The notes under the pieces were generated by a model, which saw only the letters and a list, made by a program, of their open reading frames with translations, had not been told where the DNA came from and did no database searches. Position numbers and translations under genes: made by a program. From the NCBI RefSeq assembly GCF_014297465.1, contig NZ_JACORT010000006.1, positions 248,001 through 312,000 of the forward strand: a stretch of 64,000 nucleotides of DNA. The letters are read 5' to 3'. The stretch comes from Ramlibacter cellulosilyticus (GTDB taxonomy: Bacteria; Pseudomonadota; Gammaproteobacteria; Burkholderiales; Burkholderiaceae_C). Numbering within the stretch: the stretch's first letter is position 1; every line of letters begins with the position of its first letter. Shown here piece after piece: positions 30,745 to 38,812 of the stretch.

Positions 30745-31210
30745 CGGCGTTGCGCAAGGCCTGCGCGTTCACTTCCTCCTGCTGCCGCCGGATGTCCGGC
30801 GGCCACGTGGAGCGGATCCAGGCGAGCACCGCGACGATCTCCGCATCGCTCAACACGCCGGCGTAGGCGGGCATCGCGGATTCGTAGCCCGGGAGCTTCG
30901 CCGCCTTCGCGACGCCGTGCTTGGTGATGTCGAACAGCACCTGGTCCGGGTGGTGCCAGGTGTGGCCGCTGGCATCGTGCGGCGGAGCAGGCAGGCGGCC
31001 GGAGGCATCGCGTTCGCGCCAGCGGGGCTGGCCTTCGCGCTTCGCGCCGTGGCACGCCGCGCAATGCTGCGCGTAGACGGCCTGGCCCGTGGCGAGCACG
31101 GCGGGGTCGTCGGTGGCGATGCGCAGTTGGCCGTCGGGGGCTTTCTCGCTGCACGCCGCAAGCAAGCCGACATAGCACAACACGGAGAGCGTCCACCGCA
31201 ACCTTTTCAT
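30734..31210 (-). CDS. class I c-type cytochrome, lipoprotein
   Basis: 158 residues. A lipoprotein signal with lipobox LAAC (MKRLRWTLSVLCYVGLLAAC) anchors it to the membrane on the periplasmic side. Haem is bound by CAACH, with a distal Met expected in SAMPAYAG. This fits small electron carriers of the CccA/cytochrome c551 group. ATG at 31210; the longer frame upstream begins with a GTG and lacks a signal. No oxidase or dehydrogenase partner lies beside it. Confidence 0.88.
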   Translation of the reverse strand: MKRLRWTLSVLCYVGLLAACSEKAPDGQLRIATDDPAVLATGQAVYAQHCAACHGAKREGQPRWRERDASGRLPAPPHDASGHTWHHPDQVLFDITKHGVAKAAKLPGYESAMPAYAGVLSDAEIVAVLAWIRSTWPPDIRRQQEEVNAQALRNAATR

Positions 31211-31395
31211 GGCCGCGACCCTAACATGCGGCACTGTCAAGAGGACATTTCGCGGGTGTGACGGTGCTGCTCGCGGAATGGTCACCGCGTCCAAACCCAA
31301 TGCCGGCGCGGCTCCGCGCACTTGCTCACCTGCTTGTCCACAGGCTTCTCCACCGTTCCTGTGGGAATCATCCTACGATTGGTTGCAGCTTCCCG

Positions 31396-32115
31396 ATGAT
31401 CGATTCTCCCCTTCGCGTATTGCACCTCGATGACAGGCTCGTCGCCATCGACAAGCCCGCGGGATTGCTGGTGCACCCCAGCGGCCTGGATGCGCAGGAG
31501 GAACGCACGGCGCTGCAGCTGCTGCGCGACCAGCTCGGCGAACGCCTCTGGCCCTTGCACCGCCTGGACAAGGCCACGAGCGGCGTGCTGCTGTTCGCGC
31601 GCGATGCGGACGCCGCACGCGAGTGGGGACTCGCGTTCGCCGAGGGGCGCGTCGCCAAGCGCTATCTCGCCCTGGTGCGCGGCTGGCCCGATGCGGCGGG
31701 CGAGATCGCGCAGCCGCTCGCTCGCGATCCAGAGTTGCCTTCGACGGGGCAGGAGCGGCTCGCGGCGGCCACGCGCTACCGGCGGCTCGCCTGCTTCGAC
31801 TGGCCCTTCCAGGTGGATGCGCGTCATGCGACAAGCCGCTACGCGCTGATGGAAGTGGAGCCGCTCACGGGGCGCCGGCACCAGATCCGGCGGCACTTCA
31901 AGCACATCGCGCATCCGCTGGTGGGGGACACGACGCATGGCAAGGGCGCGCACAACCGCGCGGTCGCGCAGTGGCTGGGAGTGTCGCGGCTGTGGCTGCA
32001 TTGCGAGTGGATGGAGCTGGGGGGCTTGCGGGTCGAGGCAGCGGCCGGGGCCGAGTGGGAGCCGTTGCTGGGGTCGCTGCGCGAACCCAGCCTACGCGGC
32101 GACGTGCATGCGTAG
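31396..32115 (+). CDS. truC: RluA-family pseudouridine synthase (TruC-like)
   Basis: 239 residues. Catalytic Asp in HRLDKATSG, with the family blocks IDKPAGLLVHPS, AKRYLALVRGWP, GRRHQIRRHFKH and HPLVGDTTHGKG. Size and the WPLHRLDKATSGVLLFA segment favour TruC (tRNA U65) over RluA. ATG at 31396 chosen because MIDSPLRVLHLDD is the usual start. The last ~12 residues (LREPSLRGDVHA) and the TAG stop are encoded by the dispersed repeat at 32087, so the native C-terminus has probably been replaced. Confidence 0.88.
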   Translation: MIDSPLRVLHLDDRLVAIDKPAGLLVHPSGLDAQEERTALQLLRDQLGERLWPLHRLDKATSGVLLFARDADAAREWGLAFAEGRVAKRYLALVRGWPDAAGEIAQPLARDPELPSTGQERLAAATRYRRLACFDWPFQVDARHATSRYALMEVEPLTGRRHQIRRHFKHIAHPLVGDTTHGKGAHNRAVAQWLGVSRLWLHCEWMELGGLRVEAAAGAEWEPLLGSLREPSLRGDVHA

Positions 32116-32136
32116 GCTGGGTTCGCGCAGCGACCC
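32087..32136. repeat. left copy of the 50-bp direct repeat flanking the IS element
   Basis: Identical base for base with 33560-33609. It is the core of a palindromic repeat (CCAGCCTACG...CGTAGGCTGG) whose left arm continues upstream into truC. The right arm stops at CGACCC, where the IS-linked GGGG begins. Confidence 0.9.
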
Positions 32137-33559
32137 GGGGTTGTCTGAATTTTTGTGTGTGAGGCCCTGAGACTTATCCAGGGCGGCGGGCGTCGCTTGC
32201 GACGAACGACCGACGCGGTGGGCAAGTCGGTGTCGCATGTTATGCGGCAACTTTCGTGAAGCGATCTTCATAAAGGATCGCGAACTGGTTCATGGCGTCC
32301 TTCCACTCCTTTGCAGCTCGGCCCCAATCGGCCGTGATGTTCTTGAGCGCCAGCCAGATCAGTTTGGATGCGGCGTCGTCGCTGGGGAAGTGCCCGCGGC
32401 TCTTGATGATCTTGCGCAGCCGCGCGTGCACGCTTTCGATCGCATTGGTCGTGTAGATCACCCGGCGAATGTCCGGGGGGAATGCAAAGAACGGGATCAC
32501 GTGGTCCCAGGCTCGCCGCCAGGCCGCTACTGCGGTGGGGAATTTCTGGCCCCACGCCCCGCGTTCAAAGGCATCCAGTTGCGCCAGGGCAGCTTCTGCG
32601 GTGGCAGCCGTGTAGATCGGTCTAAGCGCCCTGGCCATGGTCCTGCGGTCTTTCCAGCTGGCGAACTCCAGGCTGTTGCGGATCAGATGCACGATGCAGG
32701 TCTGCAGCGTCGTGGCCGGAAACACAGCCCCCAGCGCCTCCGGCATACCTTTGAGGCCGTCGGTGACCGCGATGAGAATGTCGTTGACTCCGCGCGTCCT
32801 CAAGTCGTTGAACACCTTCATCCAGAACTTGGCGCCCTCGCTGCCCTCGATCCACAGGCCCAGGATGTCGCGGCTGCCGTCGCGCTGCACGCCCAAGGCC
32901 AGATAGATCGCCTTGTTGCGAACCACCGCGTCTTCCTTGATCTTCACCCGCAGCGCGTCGAAGAAGACCACCGGGTACATCGGCTCCAGCGGGCGCGACT
33001 GCCAGGCGGTGACTTCGGCCATCACCGCCTCGGTGACCGAGCTGATGAACTCCGGCGACACTTCCACGCCGTAGGACTCCAGCAGGAAGCCCTGGATCTC
33101 GCGCATGGTCATGCCGCGCGCGTACATCGCAATGATCTTGTCGTCAAAGCCGGTGAAGCGCCGCTCGTGCTTGGGGATCAGCAGCGGCTCGAAGCTGCCG
33201 TTGCGGTCGCGCGGAATGTCCACCCGCACCGACCCTTCTCCAGTCAGCACCGTCTTGGGACTGGTGCCGTTGCGGTGGTTGGCGGCGGTTTCCTCCTCCG
33301 CCGGCGGCTGGCCCAAGTGGTGGCCCAGTTCTGCGCCCAAGGCGCGCTCGATCAGCGCCTTCTTGAACGCCATCGTGGCAGCGTTCACCGCCTCACCGGT
33401 CATCGGACCCGAGACGAACTGATCAATCAGTTCCTTGGGAATCTTCGGAAGCGCCGCGCTCCTGGCGGCGATCTCCGCGTTCTTCTGCTTCGTTCTGCTC
33501 GGCATATTGAGCTCCAGAGTTGGTCACTTTATGCCTCACACACGAAATTCAGGACAGGG
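32137..33559. mobile_element. IS256-family insertion sequence
   Basis: About 1.4 kb, holding one transposase gene. Imperfect terminal inverted repeats: TGTC-TGAATTTTTGTGTGTGAGGC near the left end (from ~32142) and, reversed, TGTCCTGAATTTCGTGTGTGAGGC at the right end (to ~33557). Exact ends are uncertain by a few bases. GC content is visibly lower than in the surrounding genes, in keeping with transfer. No 8-9 bp target duplication typical of the family is seen; instead a 50-bp repeat flanks it. Confidence 0.85.
32240..33505 (-). CDS. IS256-family (Mutator-type) transposase
   Basis: 421 residues, full length for the family. Catalytic DDE can be placed on Asp in VVFFDALRVK, Asp in VTDGLKGMPEA and Glu in YTTNAIESVHARLR. 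The N-terminal GAELGHHLG and TVLTGEGSVRVDIPRDRNGSFEP are typical of Transposase_mut. No frameshift or internal stop, so the element may still be active. Confidence 0.96.
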   Translation of the reverse strand: MPSRTKQKNAEIAARSAALPKIPKELIDQFVSGPMTGEAVNAATMAFKKALIERALGAELGHHLGQPPAEEETAANHRNGTSPKTVLTGEGSVRVDIPRDRNGSFEPLLIPKHERRFTGFDDKIIAMYARGMTMREIQGFLLESYGVEVSPEFISSVTEAVMAEVTAWQSRPLEPMYPVVFFDALRVKIKEDAVVRNKAIYLALGVQRDGSRDILGLWIEGSEGAKFWMKVFNDLRTRGVNDILIAVTDGLKGMPEALGAVFPATTLQTCIVHLIRNSLEFASWKDRRTMARALRPIYTAATAEAALAQLDAFERGAWGQKFPTAVAAWRRAWDHVIPFFAFPPDIRRVIYTTNAIESVHARLRKIIKSRGHFPSDDAASKLIWLALKNITADWGRAAKEWKDAMNQFAILYEDRFTKVAA

Positions 33560-33609
33560 CCAGCCTACGCGGCGACGTGCATGCGTAGGCTGGGTTCGCG
33601 CAGCGACCC
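33560..33609. repeat. right copy of the 50-bp direct repeat flanking the IS element
   Basis: Exact copy of 32087-32136. Here the right arm of the palindrome is complete (continuing CAGC) while the left arm is cut off by the IS at CCAGCC. Together the two copies look like one palindrome split with its central 50 bp duplicated. Confidence 0.9.
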
Positions 33610-33617
33610 CAGCAAAC

Positions 33618-34235
33618 TCACACCGTCGCGGCCTTCAGCGGCACCTGCACCTTCTCCAGCCCGCCCAGGAACAGGTCCGCCACCACCGGCGCCATGTCCT
33701 CGTACGCCAGCGCCCCTTCCGGCCGCATCCACGTGAACATCCAGTTCACCATTCCGAACAGCAGCATGGTGAGCGGCTTCGTCATCGCCGCTTCCCGCAG
33801 GTCCGGCCGCAAGGCGGCGACCACGCGCGCGAACGCGGCGACCATCTCGCGTTCTTTGCCGAGGATGCGGTCGCGGTCTTCCGGCGCGAGGAACTTCACG
33901 TCCTCCGTCAGCACGCGATGCTCGTTCTGCGCGTTCGCGTATTCCTCCACCAGGCGGCGGATCAGGGCGCGCATCTGTCCCGCCGGCGCGTCTTCCTCGG
34001 CGAGCGCATCGCCGACGATCGCCTGCAGCCGGTTCACGTGCTCCTCGGTGATGTGGACCAGCAGTTCGTACTTGTCGCGGTAGTAGTGGTAGAGCGTGGC
34101 CTTGGAGAGCCCGCAGGCCTCCGCTACCTGGTTCATCGACGTGCCCGGATAGCCGCCGCGCGCGAACAGCGCCGCTGCCTGCGCGAGGATCATCCCGCGC
34201 TGGTCCTCGTAGCCGGCGTGGCGTCCGCGTCCCAT
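33618..34235 (-). CDS. paaR: TetR-family regulator of the paa operon (PaaR-like)
   Basis: 205 residues. N-terminal helix-turn-helix SMNQVAEACGLSKATLYHYYRDKYELL, then a ligand-binding helical domain. It lies directly after paaABCDE on the same strand, and a perfect TetR-type palindrome sits at the paaA promoter, so control of phenylacetate catabolism, with phenylacetyl-CoA as probable inducer, is inferred. Start at 34235 (MGRGRHAGYEDQR); the extra upstream frame is encoded by a repeat. Confidence 0.85.
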   Translation of the reverse strand: MGRGRHAGYEDQRGMILAQAAALFARGGYPGTSMNQVAEACGLSKATLYHYYRDKYELLVHITEEHVNRLQAIVGDALAEEDAPAGQMRALIRRLVEEYANAQNEHRVLTEDVKFLAPEDRDRILGKEREMVAAFARVVAALRPDLREAAMTKPLTMLLFGMVNWMFTWMRPEGALAYEDMAPVVADLFLGGLEKVQVPLKAATV

Positions 34236-34246
34236 CAGCCGCCGCC

Positions 34247-34317
34247 GGGCCGCCCCCAGGCGGCTGAAGCCCCCCCGGGGGGCAGCGCAGTCCACGAAGT
34301 GGCAAGCGTGGGGGCCA
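34247..34317. repeat. GC-rich intergenic repeat between paaE and the TetR gene
   Basis: Contains the strong hairpin CCCCCCCGGGGGG at about 34268 and GGGCCGCCCCCAGGCGGCTGAAG, followed by CACGAAGTGGCAAGCGTGGGGGCC. It has the character of dispersed Comamonadaceae repeats and may dampen transcription from paaE into the regulator. Confidence 0.6.
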
Positions 34318-34325
34318 CCATTGCC

Positions 34326-35411
34326 CTAGCGCTCGTCGAAGGAGAGCACCACGCGCTCGGTGGTGGGGTGCGCCTGGCAGGTGAGGATGAAGCCGGCGGC
34401 GACCTCCTTCTTGTCCAGGGCGAAGTTGCGCTCCATGCGCACGCTGCCTTCCACCAGCTTGGCGCGGCAGGTGCCGCAGACGCCGGAAGTGCAGGAGTAC
34501 GGCACTTCCATGCCGGCGGCCGACGCGGCGTCCAGGATGCTGGGCTGCTCGCGGCTGAAGGCGATCTCGCGCTGGCGGCCGTCGCGGATGATGGTGATGC
34601 GCGCCTTCGCCGCGTCGCCGGGCTGCGCCTGGTGCACGATCGCGCCCACCTGCCCCGCCGCCTGCTGCGCGATGCCGAAGCGCTCGATGTGGATGCGGTC
34701 TTCCGGCACGCCGGCGGCGAGCAGCGCCGCCTCGGCCTCGTCGTTCATCTGGAAGGGCCCGCAGATGAAGGCATGGTCGATCGCCCCGGCCGGCACCAGC
34801 GCCTGCAGGAACTCGCCGATCTTGCGGCGGTCCATCACGCCGCTGTTGATGTCCATCTCCGTGTGCTCGTCGGAGAACACGTGGTGGACCACGAGGCGCG
34901 TGAGGTACTTGTCCTTGAGGTCGTCGAGCTCCTCCTTGAACATGGTGGAGCGCAGCTTGCGGTTGCCGTAGACCAGCGTGAAGCGGCTGTGCGGCTCGCG
35001 TGCCAGCACCGTCTTCATGATGGAGAGGATGGGCGTGATGCCGCTGCCGCCGGCGATGCCGAGATGGTGCCGGCGGGCCTGCGGCTCGATCGGCACGAAG
35101 AAGCGTCCCTGCGGGGCCATGACGTTGATCGTGTCGCCGGGCTTCAGGTGCTCGTTGATCCAGTTGGAGAACACGCCGCCGGCCACCTTGCGCACGCCGA
35201 CGCGCAGCTCGCCGTCGTCGACGCCGGCGCAGATGGAATAGGAGCGGCGCAGGTCCTGCCCCTCGATCTCCTTGCGCAGCGTGAGGTACTGGCCCTGCGT
35301 GAAGCCGAAGACGGGGCGCAGGTCCTCGGGAACATCGAAGGAGACGATCACGGCCTCGGACGTATCGGGCTGGACGGCGCGCACGCGCAGCGGGTGGAAC
35401 ATGACGCTCAT
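34326..35411 (-). CDS. paaE: 1,2-phenylacetyl-CoA epoxidase, reductase subunit PaaE
   Basis: 361 residues. Ferredoxin-NADP reductase module (FAD site RRSYSICAG, NADP region GIAGGSGITPILSIM and FICGPFQM) plus a C-terminal plant-type 2Fe-2S domain with CTSGVCGTC...C. It passes electrons from NADPH to the PaaAC oxygenase. Start MSVMFHPLRV at 35411 overlaps the paaD stop by four bases (ATGA). Confidence 0.95.
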   Translation of the reverse strand: MSVMFHPLRVRAVQPDTSEAVIVSFDVPEDLRPVFGFTQGQYLTLRKEIEGQDLRRSYSICAGVDDGELRVGVRKVAGGVFSNWINEHLKPGDTINVMAPQGRFFVPIEPQARRHHLGIAGGSGITPILSIMKTVLAREPHSRFTLVYGNRKLRSTMFKEELDDLKDKYLTRLVVHHVFSDEHTEMDINSGVMDRRKIGEFLQALVPAGAIDHAFICGPFQMNDEAEAALLAAGVPEDRIHIERFGIAQQAAGQVGAIVHQAQPGDAAKARITIIRDGRQREIAFSREQPSILDAASAAGMEVPYSCTSGVCGTCRAKLVEGSVRMERNFALDKKEVAAGFILTCQAHPTTERVVLSFDER

Positions 35412-35905
35412 AGCGGCTTGAAGTACTCGAAGGGCTCGCGGCAGGCGAGGCAGCGGTAGAGGGACTTGCAGGCGGTGGAGCCGAAGGCGGAGCTCTGCTC
35501 GGTAGCGAGGCTGCCGCACCGCGGACAGGAGACGCTTTCCGGCTTGCGCCGGAACAGCCGGACGCCCTGGGTCCCCGCCTCCGCGGGGATGACGGGAGGC
35601 GCGATCCCGTACTCGCGCAGCTTGCGCTTGCCGTCCTGGCTGATCCAGTCGGTGGTCCACGCAGGCGCGCGGCGCAAGGTGGCGCGTGCGGGGCCGAGGC
35701 CCTGCTCGCGCAGCGCGGAGAGCACGCTCTCCTCGATCACCTCCGTCGCCGGGCAGCCGGAATACGTCGGCGTGAGTACGACTTCCAGCTCCTCGCCGTG
35801 GTCGATCACGTCGCGCACGATGCCGAGGTCGCGCACGGACAGGGCCGGCACTTCCGGGTCGAGCACGCCGCCCAGGACGTCCCAGGCGCGCTCGGTGCGT
35901 GTCAC
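35408..35905 (-). CDS. paaD: phenylacetate-CoA oxygenase maturation factor PaaD
   Basis: 165 residues. N-terminal DUF59/MIP18 domain (VLDPEVPALSVRDLGIVRDV, PTYSGCPATEVI) and C-terminal zinc ribbon CPRCG...C..LYRCLACREPFEYF. Thought to assist iron-cluster assembly of the epoxidase. The start is a GTG at 35905 overlapping the paaC stop (GTGA). Residues 105-123 (VIPAEAGTQ...RRKPE) come from a palindromic repeat inserted in frame between the two domains. Confidence 0.92.
   Translation of the reverse strand: MTRTERAWDVLGGVLDPEVPALSVRDLGIVRDVIDHGEELEVVLTPTYSGCPATEVIEESVLSALREQGLGPARATLRRAPAWTTDWISQDGKRKLREYGIAPPVIPAEAGTQGVRLFRRKPESVSCPRCGSLATEQSSAFGSTACKSLYRCLACREPFEYFKPL
35537..35593. repeat. 57-bp palindromic repeat inserted in frame in paaD
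   Basis: On the minus strand it reads GTCATCCCCGCGGAGGCGGGG, ACCCAGGG, then a second hairpin TTCCGGCGCAAGCCGGAA. This is the common 'GTCATCCCCGCG' dispersed element. Its length is exactly 19 codons, so the frame is kept. Confidence 0.85.
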
Positions 35906-36675
35906 CACACGCCCCCAGGGTAGGCGCGCTGCAGCTGCTGCATCTCCGCGAGGATGAAGCCCATGTGCTCGCTGTGCACGCCGCGCTTGCCGGTGCTGAG
36001 GAAGGACACCGCCGGCGGCATGGTCAGCCCGGCTTCCGCGAAGATCTCGCCCATCTCGGCGAACCAGCCCTCCTTCAAGGCGCTCCAGCGCGGACCGAGG
36101 CCGCTCTCGTCGGCGTGCGCGTCGACCTCGTCGTCGGCGAACAGTTCGGCGTGGTAGATCCAGAGCTGCGCCACGGCCTTGTCGATGCGGCGCCGCGATT
36201 CCTCGGTCCCGCCCGCCAGGCGTACCAGCCAGTCGGCCGCGTGCTGCTGGTGGTAGCGCGCTTCCTTCACGGCCTTGCCGGCGATCGCTGCCAGCTCCGC
36301 GTCGCGCGATCCGGCAAGGCGCTGCCACAGCAGCTTGAAGAAGGTCGCCATCATCGCGTTGCGCACCACCGTGACGGCGAAGTCTCCGCGCGGCAGCTCC
36401 ACCAGCGTGACGTTGCGGTAGTCGCGCTCGTCGCGCAGGAAGGCGAGCTGGTCCTCGTCGTGCCCCGCGCCTTCGAGCGCGCCCGCGTGCGTGAGCACGG
36501 CGCGGCACTGGCCGATGAGGTCCAGCGCCATGTTGGCGAGGGCGATGTCCTCCTCCAGCACCGGCGCGTGGCCGGTCCACTCGCCCAGGCGCTGGCCGAG
36601 GATGAGGGCGGTGTCCCCGATGCGCAGCAGGTACTGCACCTCGGGGCGCGCGCTGACCTGGATGGAGGCTTGCAT
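35902..36675 (-). CDS. paaC: 1,2-phenylacetyl-CoA epoxidase subunit PaaC
   Basis: 257 residues, ferritin-like structural subunit paired with PaaA. Recognised by EVQYLLRIGDTALILGQRLGEWTGHAPVLEEDIALANMALDL (read in two parts here: RIGDTALILGQRLGEW and EEDIALANMALDLIGQ) and KEARYHQQHAADWLVRLAGGTEES. It starts at 36675 with ATGA overlap on paaB and ends with GTGA overlap on paaD. Confidence 0.95.
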   Translation of the reverse strand: MQASIQVSARPEVQYLLRIGDTALILGQRLGEWTGHAPVLEEDIALANMALDLIGQCRAVLTHAGALEGAGHDEDQLAFLRDERDYRNVTLVELPRGDFAVTVVRNAMMATFFKLLWQRLAGSRDAELAAIAGKAVKEARYHQQHAADWLVRLAGGTEESRRRIDKAVAQLWIYHAELFADDEVDAHADESGLGPRWSALKEGWFAEMGEIFAEAGLTMPPAVSFLSTGKRGVHSEHMGFILAEMQQLQRAYPGGVW

Positions 36676-36968
36676 CACATGTGGTCCACGGATTCGGGCA
36701 GCTGGTAGAAGGTCGGGTGGCGGTACACCTTGTCTTCCATCGGGTCGAAGTACATGCCCTTCTCGCCCGGGTCGCTGGCCACGATATGGTCCGACCGCAC
36801 CACCCACACGCTCGTCCCTTCCTGCCGGCGCGTGTAGACATCCCGCGCCATCTGGATCGCCATCTTCGCGTCCGCGGCATGCAGGCTGCCGCAGTGCTTG
36901 TGGTCCAGGCCGGACCGGCTGCGAACGAACACTTCCCACAGCGGCCACTCTTGCTTCACGTCGGTCAT
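36675..36968 (-). CDS. paaB: 1,2-phenylacetyl-CoA epoxidase subunit PaaB
   Basis: 97 residues, the usual PaaB length. It begins MTDVKQEWPLWEVFVRSRSG and holds KHCGSLHAADAKMAIQMARD and RRQEGTSVWVVRSDHIVAS. A small bridging subunit of the epoxidase. ATG at 36968 chosen from this conserved start; the longer upstream frame is encoded by the hairpin repeat. Confidence 0.95.
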   Translation of the reverse strand: MTDVKQEWPLWEVFVRSRSGLDHKHCGSLHAADAKMAIQMARDVYTRRQEGTSVWVVRSDHIVASDPGEKGMYFDPMEDKVYRHPTFYQLPESVDHM

Positions 36969-36994
36969 CTCGGGTCCCGTTGCTGGTTTGGAAA

Positions 36995-37097
36995 GAAGAA
37001 CGCAGAGGTCGCAGAGATTTCGCAGAGGTCGCAGAGAAGACCTTTGAAGGATGTTCTCTGCGACCTCTGCGTCATCTCCGCGACCTCTGCGTTCTTC
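36995..37097. repeat. long nested inverted repeat between paaA and paaB
   Basis: A 44-nt left arm (36995-37038) pairs with a 44-nt right arm (37054-37097) with only about three mismatches. Each arm is itself a tandem of CGCAGAGGTCGCAGAG. In the paa mRNA it would form a stem of over 40 bp with a 15-nt loop. Confidence 0.9.
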
Positions 37098-37105
37098 CCC
37101 TTCAT

Positions 37106-38116
37106 TCAAGCCACCTTCTCTTCAGGGGCCTGCTTGCGCGCGAAAGCCAACGCGGCCTCGCGCACCCACTCGCCGTCTTCCCACGCATCCACCCGCGCGG
37201 CGAGGCGTTCGCGGTTGCACGGGCCGTTGCCGGCGATGACGTTCCAGAACTCGTTCCAGTCGATGGCGCCGAAGTCGTTGTGCTGGCGCTCCTCGTTCCA
37301 CTTCAGCTCGGGGTCGGGCAGCGTGACGCCCAGAACCTTCGCCTGTTCGACGGTTGCGTCCACGAAGCGCTGGCGCAATTCGTCGTTGGAGACGCGCTTG
37401 ATGCCCCAGCGCATCGACTGCGCCGTGTTCGGCGACTGGTCGTCCGGCGGGCCGAACATCATGATCGAGGGCCACCACCAGCGGTTCACCGCGTCCTGCA
37501 CCATCGCGCGCTGCGCATCGGTGCCCTTCTCCATCATGGTGAGCAGGCTCTCGTAGCCCTGGCGCTGGTGGAAGCTCTCTTCCTTGCAGATGCGGATCAT
37601 GGCCCGCGCATAGGGCCCGTACGAGCAGCGGCAGATCGGCACCTGGTTCATGATCGCCGCGCCGTCCACCAGCCAGCCGATGACGCCCACGTCGGCCCAG
37701 GTCAGCGTGGGGTAGTTGAAGATGGAGCTGTACTTCGCCTTGCCCGTGTGCAGCGCTTCCAGCATCTGGTCGCGCGAGGTGCCGAGCGTCTCGGCCGCCG
37801 AATAGAGGTAGAGGCCGTGGCCGCCCTCGTCCTGCACCTTGGCGAGCAGGATCGCCTTGCGCTTGAGCGTCGGCGCGCGCGAGATCCAGTTGCCCTCCGG
37901 CAGCATGCCGACGATCTCCGAATGCGCATGCTGGCTGATCTGCCGCACCAGCGTCTTGCGGTAGTGGTCCGGCATCCAGTCCTTGGGCTCGATGAACTCG
38001 CCGGCGGCGATGCGCGCCTCGAAGTGCTCTTCCTTCTGCAGGTCCTCGGCGGACCGCACGGGCTTCTGGCGGGACGCGGGATCCTTGCCCTGCGTGTCCA
38101 TGGCTTGCGTGTACAT
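37106..38116 (-). CDS. paaA: 1,2-phenylacetyl-CoA epoxidase catalytic subunit PaaA
   Basis: 336 residues. Diiron oxygenase subunit that epoxidises the ring of phenylacetyl-CoA. Metal ligands fit the ferritin-like pattern in [19 protein letters not shown] and in [16 protein letters not shown] (two ExxH-type motifs). AGGAG lies 6 nt before the ATG at 38116. First gene of the operon; 138 bp separate it from paaB, most of it a hairpin repeat. Confidence 0.96.
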   Translation of the reverse strand: MYTQAMDTQGKDPASRQKPVRSAEDLQKEEHFEARIAAGEFIEPKDWMPDHYRKTLVRQISQHAHSEIVGMLPEGNWISRAPTLKRKAILLAKVQDEGGHGLYLYSAAETLGTSRDQMLEALHTGKAKYSSIFNYPTLTWADVGVIGWLVDGAAIMNQVPICRCSYGPYARAMIRICKEESFHQRQGYESLLTMMEKGTDAQRAMVQDAVNRWWWPSIMMFGPPDDQSPNTAQSMRWGIKRVSNDELRQRFVDATVEQAKVLGVTLPDPELKWNEERQHNDFGAIDWNEFWNVIAGNGPCNRERLAARVDAWEDGEWVREAALAFARKQAPEEKVA

Positions 38117-38143
38117 GGCGTCTCCTGGGCGGCTTCTTTTTAC

Positions 38144-38157
38144 CGACCGATCGGTCG
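38144..38157. promoter_or_regulatory. TetR/PaaR-type operator at the paaA promoter
   Basis: Perfect 14-bp palindrome CGACCGATCGGTCG. On the minus strand it lies directly downstream of a -10-like TATCAT (38158-38163) and 28 bp upstream of the paaA start, so a bound repressor would block transcription. The adjacent TetR gene at 33618 is the obvious candidate. Confidence 0.8.
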
Positions 38158-38196
38158 ATGATAGAGGATTTCAGCGCGCCGTGGGAGACCGCGTCG

Positions 38197-38700
38197 TCAG
38201 CGGGGGCGGCGCCGCGCTGCCGTCGAGGGCTTCTCCGGCTGCAGAGGCAGCCGCGTCTCCGCCTTCACCTCCTTCAGCACGACACTCGAGCGCACGTGCG
38301 TCACGCCCGGCAGCTTGAACGCCGTCTCGTGGAGGAAGGCTTCGTAGCTCTTGATGTCCGGCACCAGCACCTTGAGCACGTAATCGGCCTGGCCCGTGGT
38401 CGCATAGCAGGAGACGATCTGCGGCGACGCGGCGACGGCTTCCTCGAAGCGGCGCACGTCGTCCTCGTTGTGGCGCGTGAGGTTCACCTCGGCCAGCACC
38501 GCGAGCGTGAGGCCGACCTTCTCGCGGTCCACCAGCGCGGTGTAGCCGCGGATGATGCCGGCGGCCTCCATCTCCTTCACGCGCTTCCAGCACGGCGTGC
38601 TGGAGAGGCCGACGGCGTCGGCGAGCTGCTGCACGGTCTGGCGGGAATCGCGCTGAAGCTCCGCGAGCAGGAGCACGTCGTGGCGGTCGAGCAGGTCCAT
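38197..38700 (-). CDS. Lrp/AsnC-family transcriptional regulator
   Basis: 167 residues. N-terminal winged HTH (LDRHDVLLLAELQRDSRQTVQQLADAVGLS, read as HDVLLLAELQRDSRQT and VGLSSTPCWKRVKEME) and a C-terminal RAM amino-acid-sensing domain (YATTGQADYVLKVLVPDIKSYE). It is divergent from the indolepyruvate oxidoreductase gene, which it probably controls in response to an aromatic amino acid (inference). ATG at 38700 gives the family start MDLLDRHD. Confidence 0.92.
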   Translation of the reverse strand: MDLLDRHDVLLLAELQRDSRQTVQQLADAVGLSSTPCWKRVKEMEAAGIIRGYTALVDREKVGLTLAVLAEVNLTRHNEDDVRRFEEAVAASPQIVSCYATTGQADYVLKVLVPDIKSYEAFLHETAFKLPGVTHVRSSVVLKEVKAETRLPLQPEKPSTAARRRPR

Positions 38701-38754
38701 TCCTTGAATCCGGGAATTCGGGGAATGGCATTCTCCTCCAGAGCCTGAAGACGA

Positions 38755-38774
38755 GAAAAGAAGAAGCACTTTTC
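38755..38774. promoter_or_regulatory. possible Lrp-type operator in the divergent promoter
   Basis: A-rich inverted repeat GAAAAG-N8-CTTTTC in the 112-bp gap between the Lrp-family gene and the oxidoreductase gene. The gap is otherwise GC-rich. Assignment rests on position only. Confidence 0.35.
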
Positions 38775-38812
38775 CTCTTGCGCCACCTAAGCTGTGCCCT
38801 GGAGACAAAGCC

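Noticed and set aside
36995-37097. CRISPR-like array of CGCAGAGGTCGCAGAG units
   Set aside because: The units are tandem and inverted with no unique spacers and no cas genes; it is a hairpin repeat.
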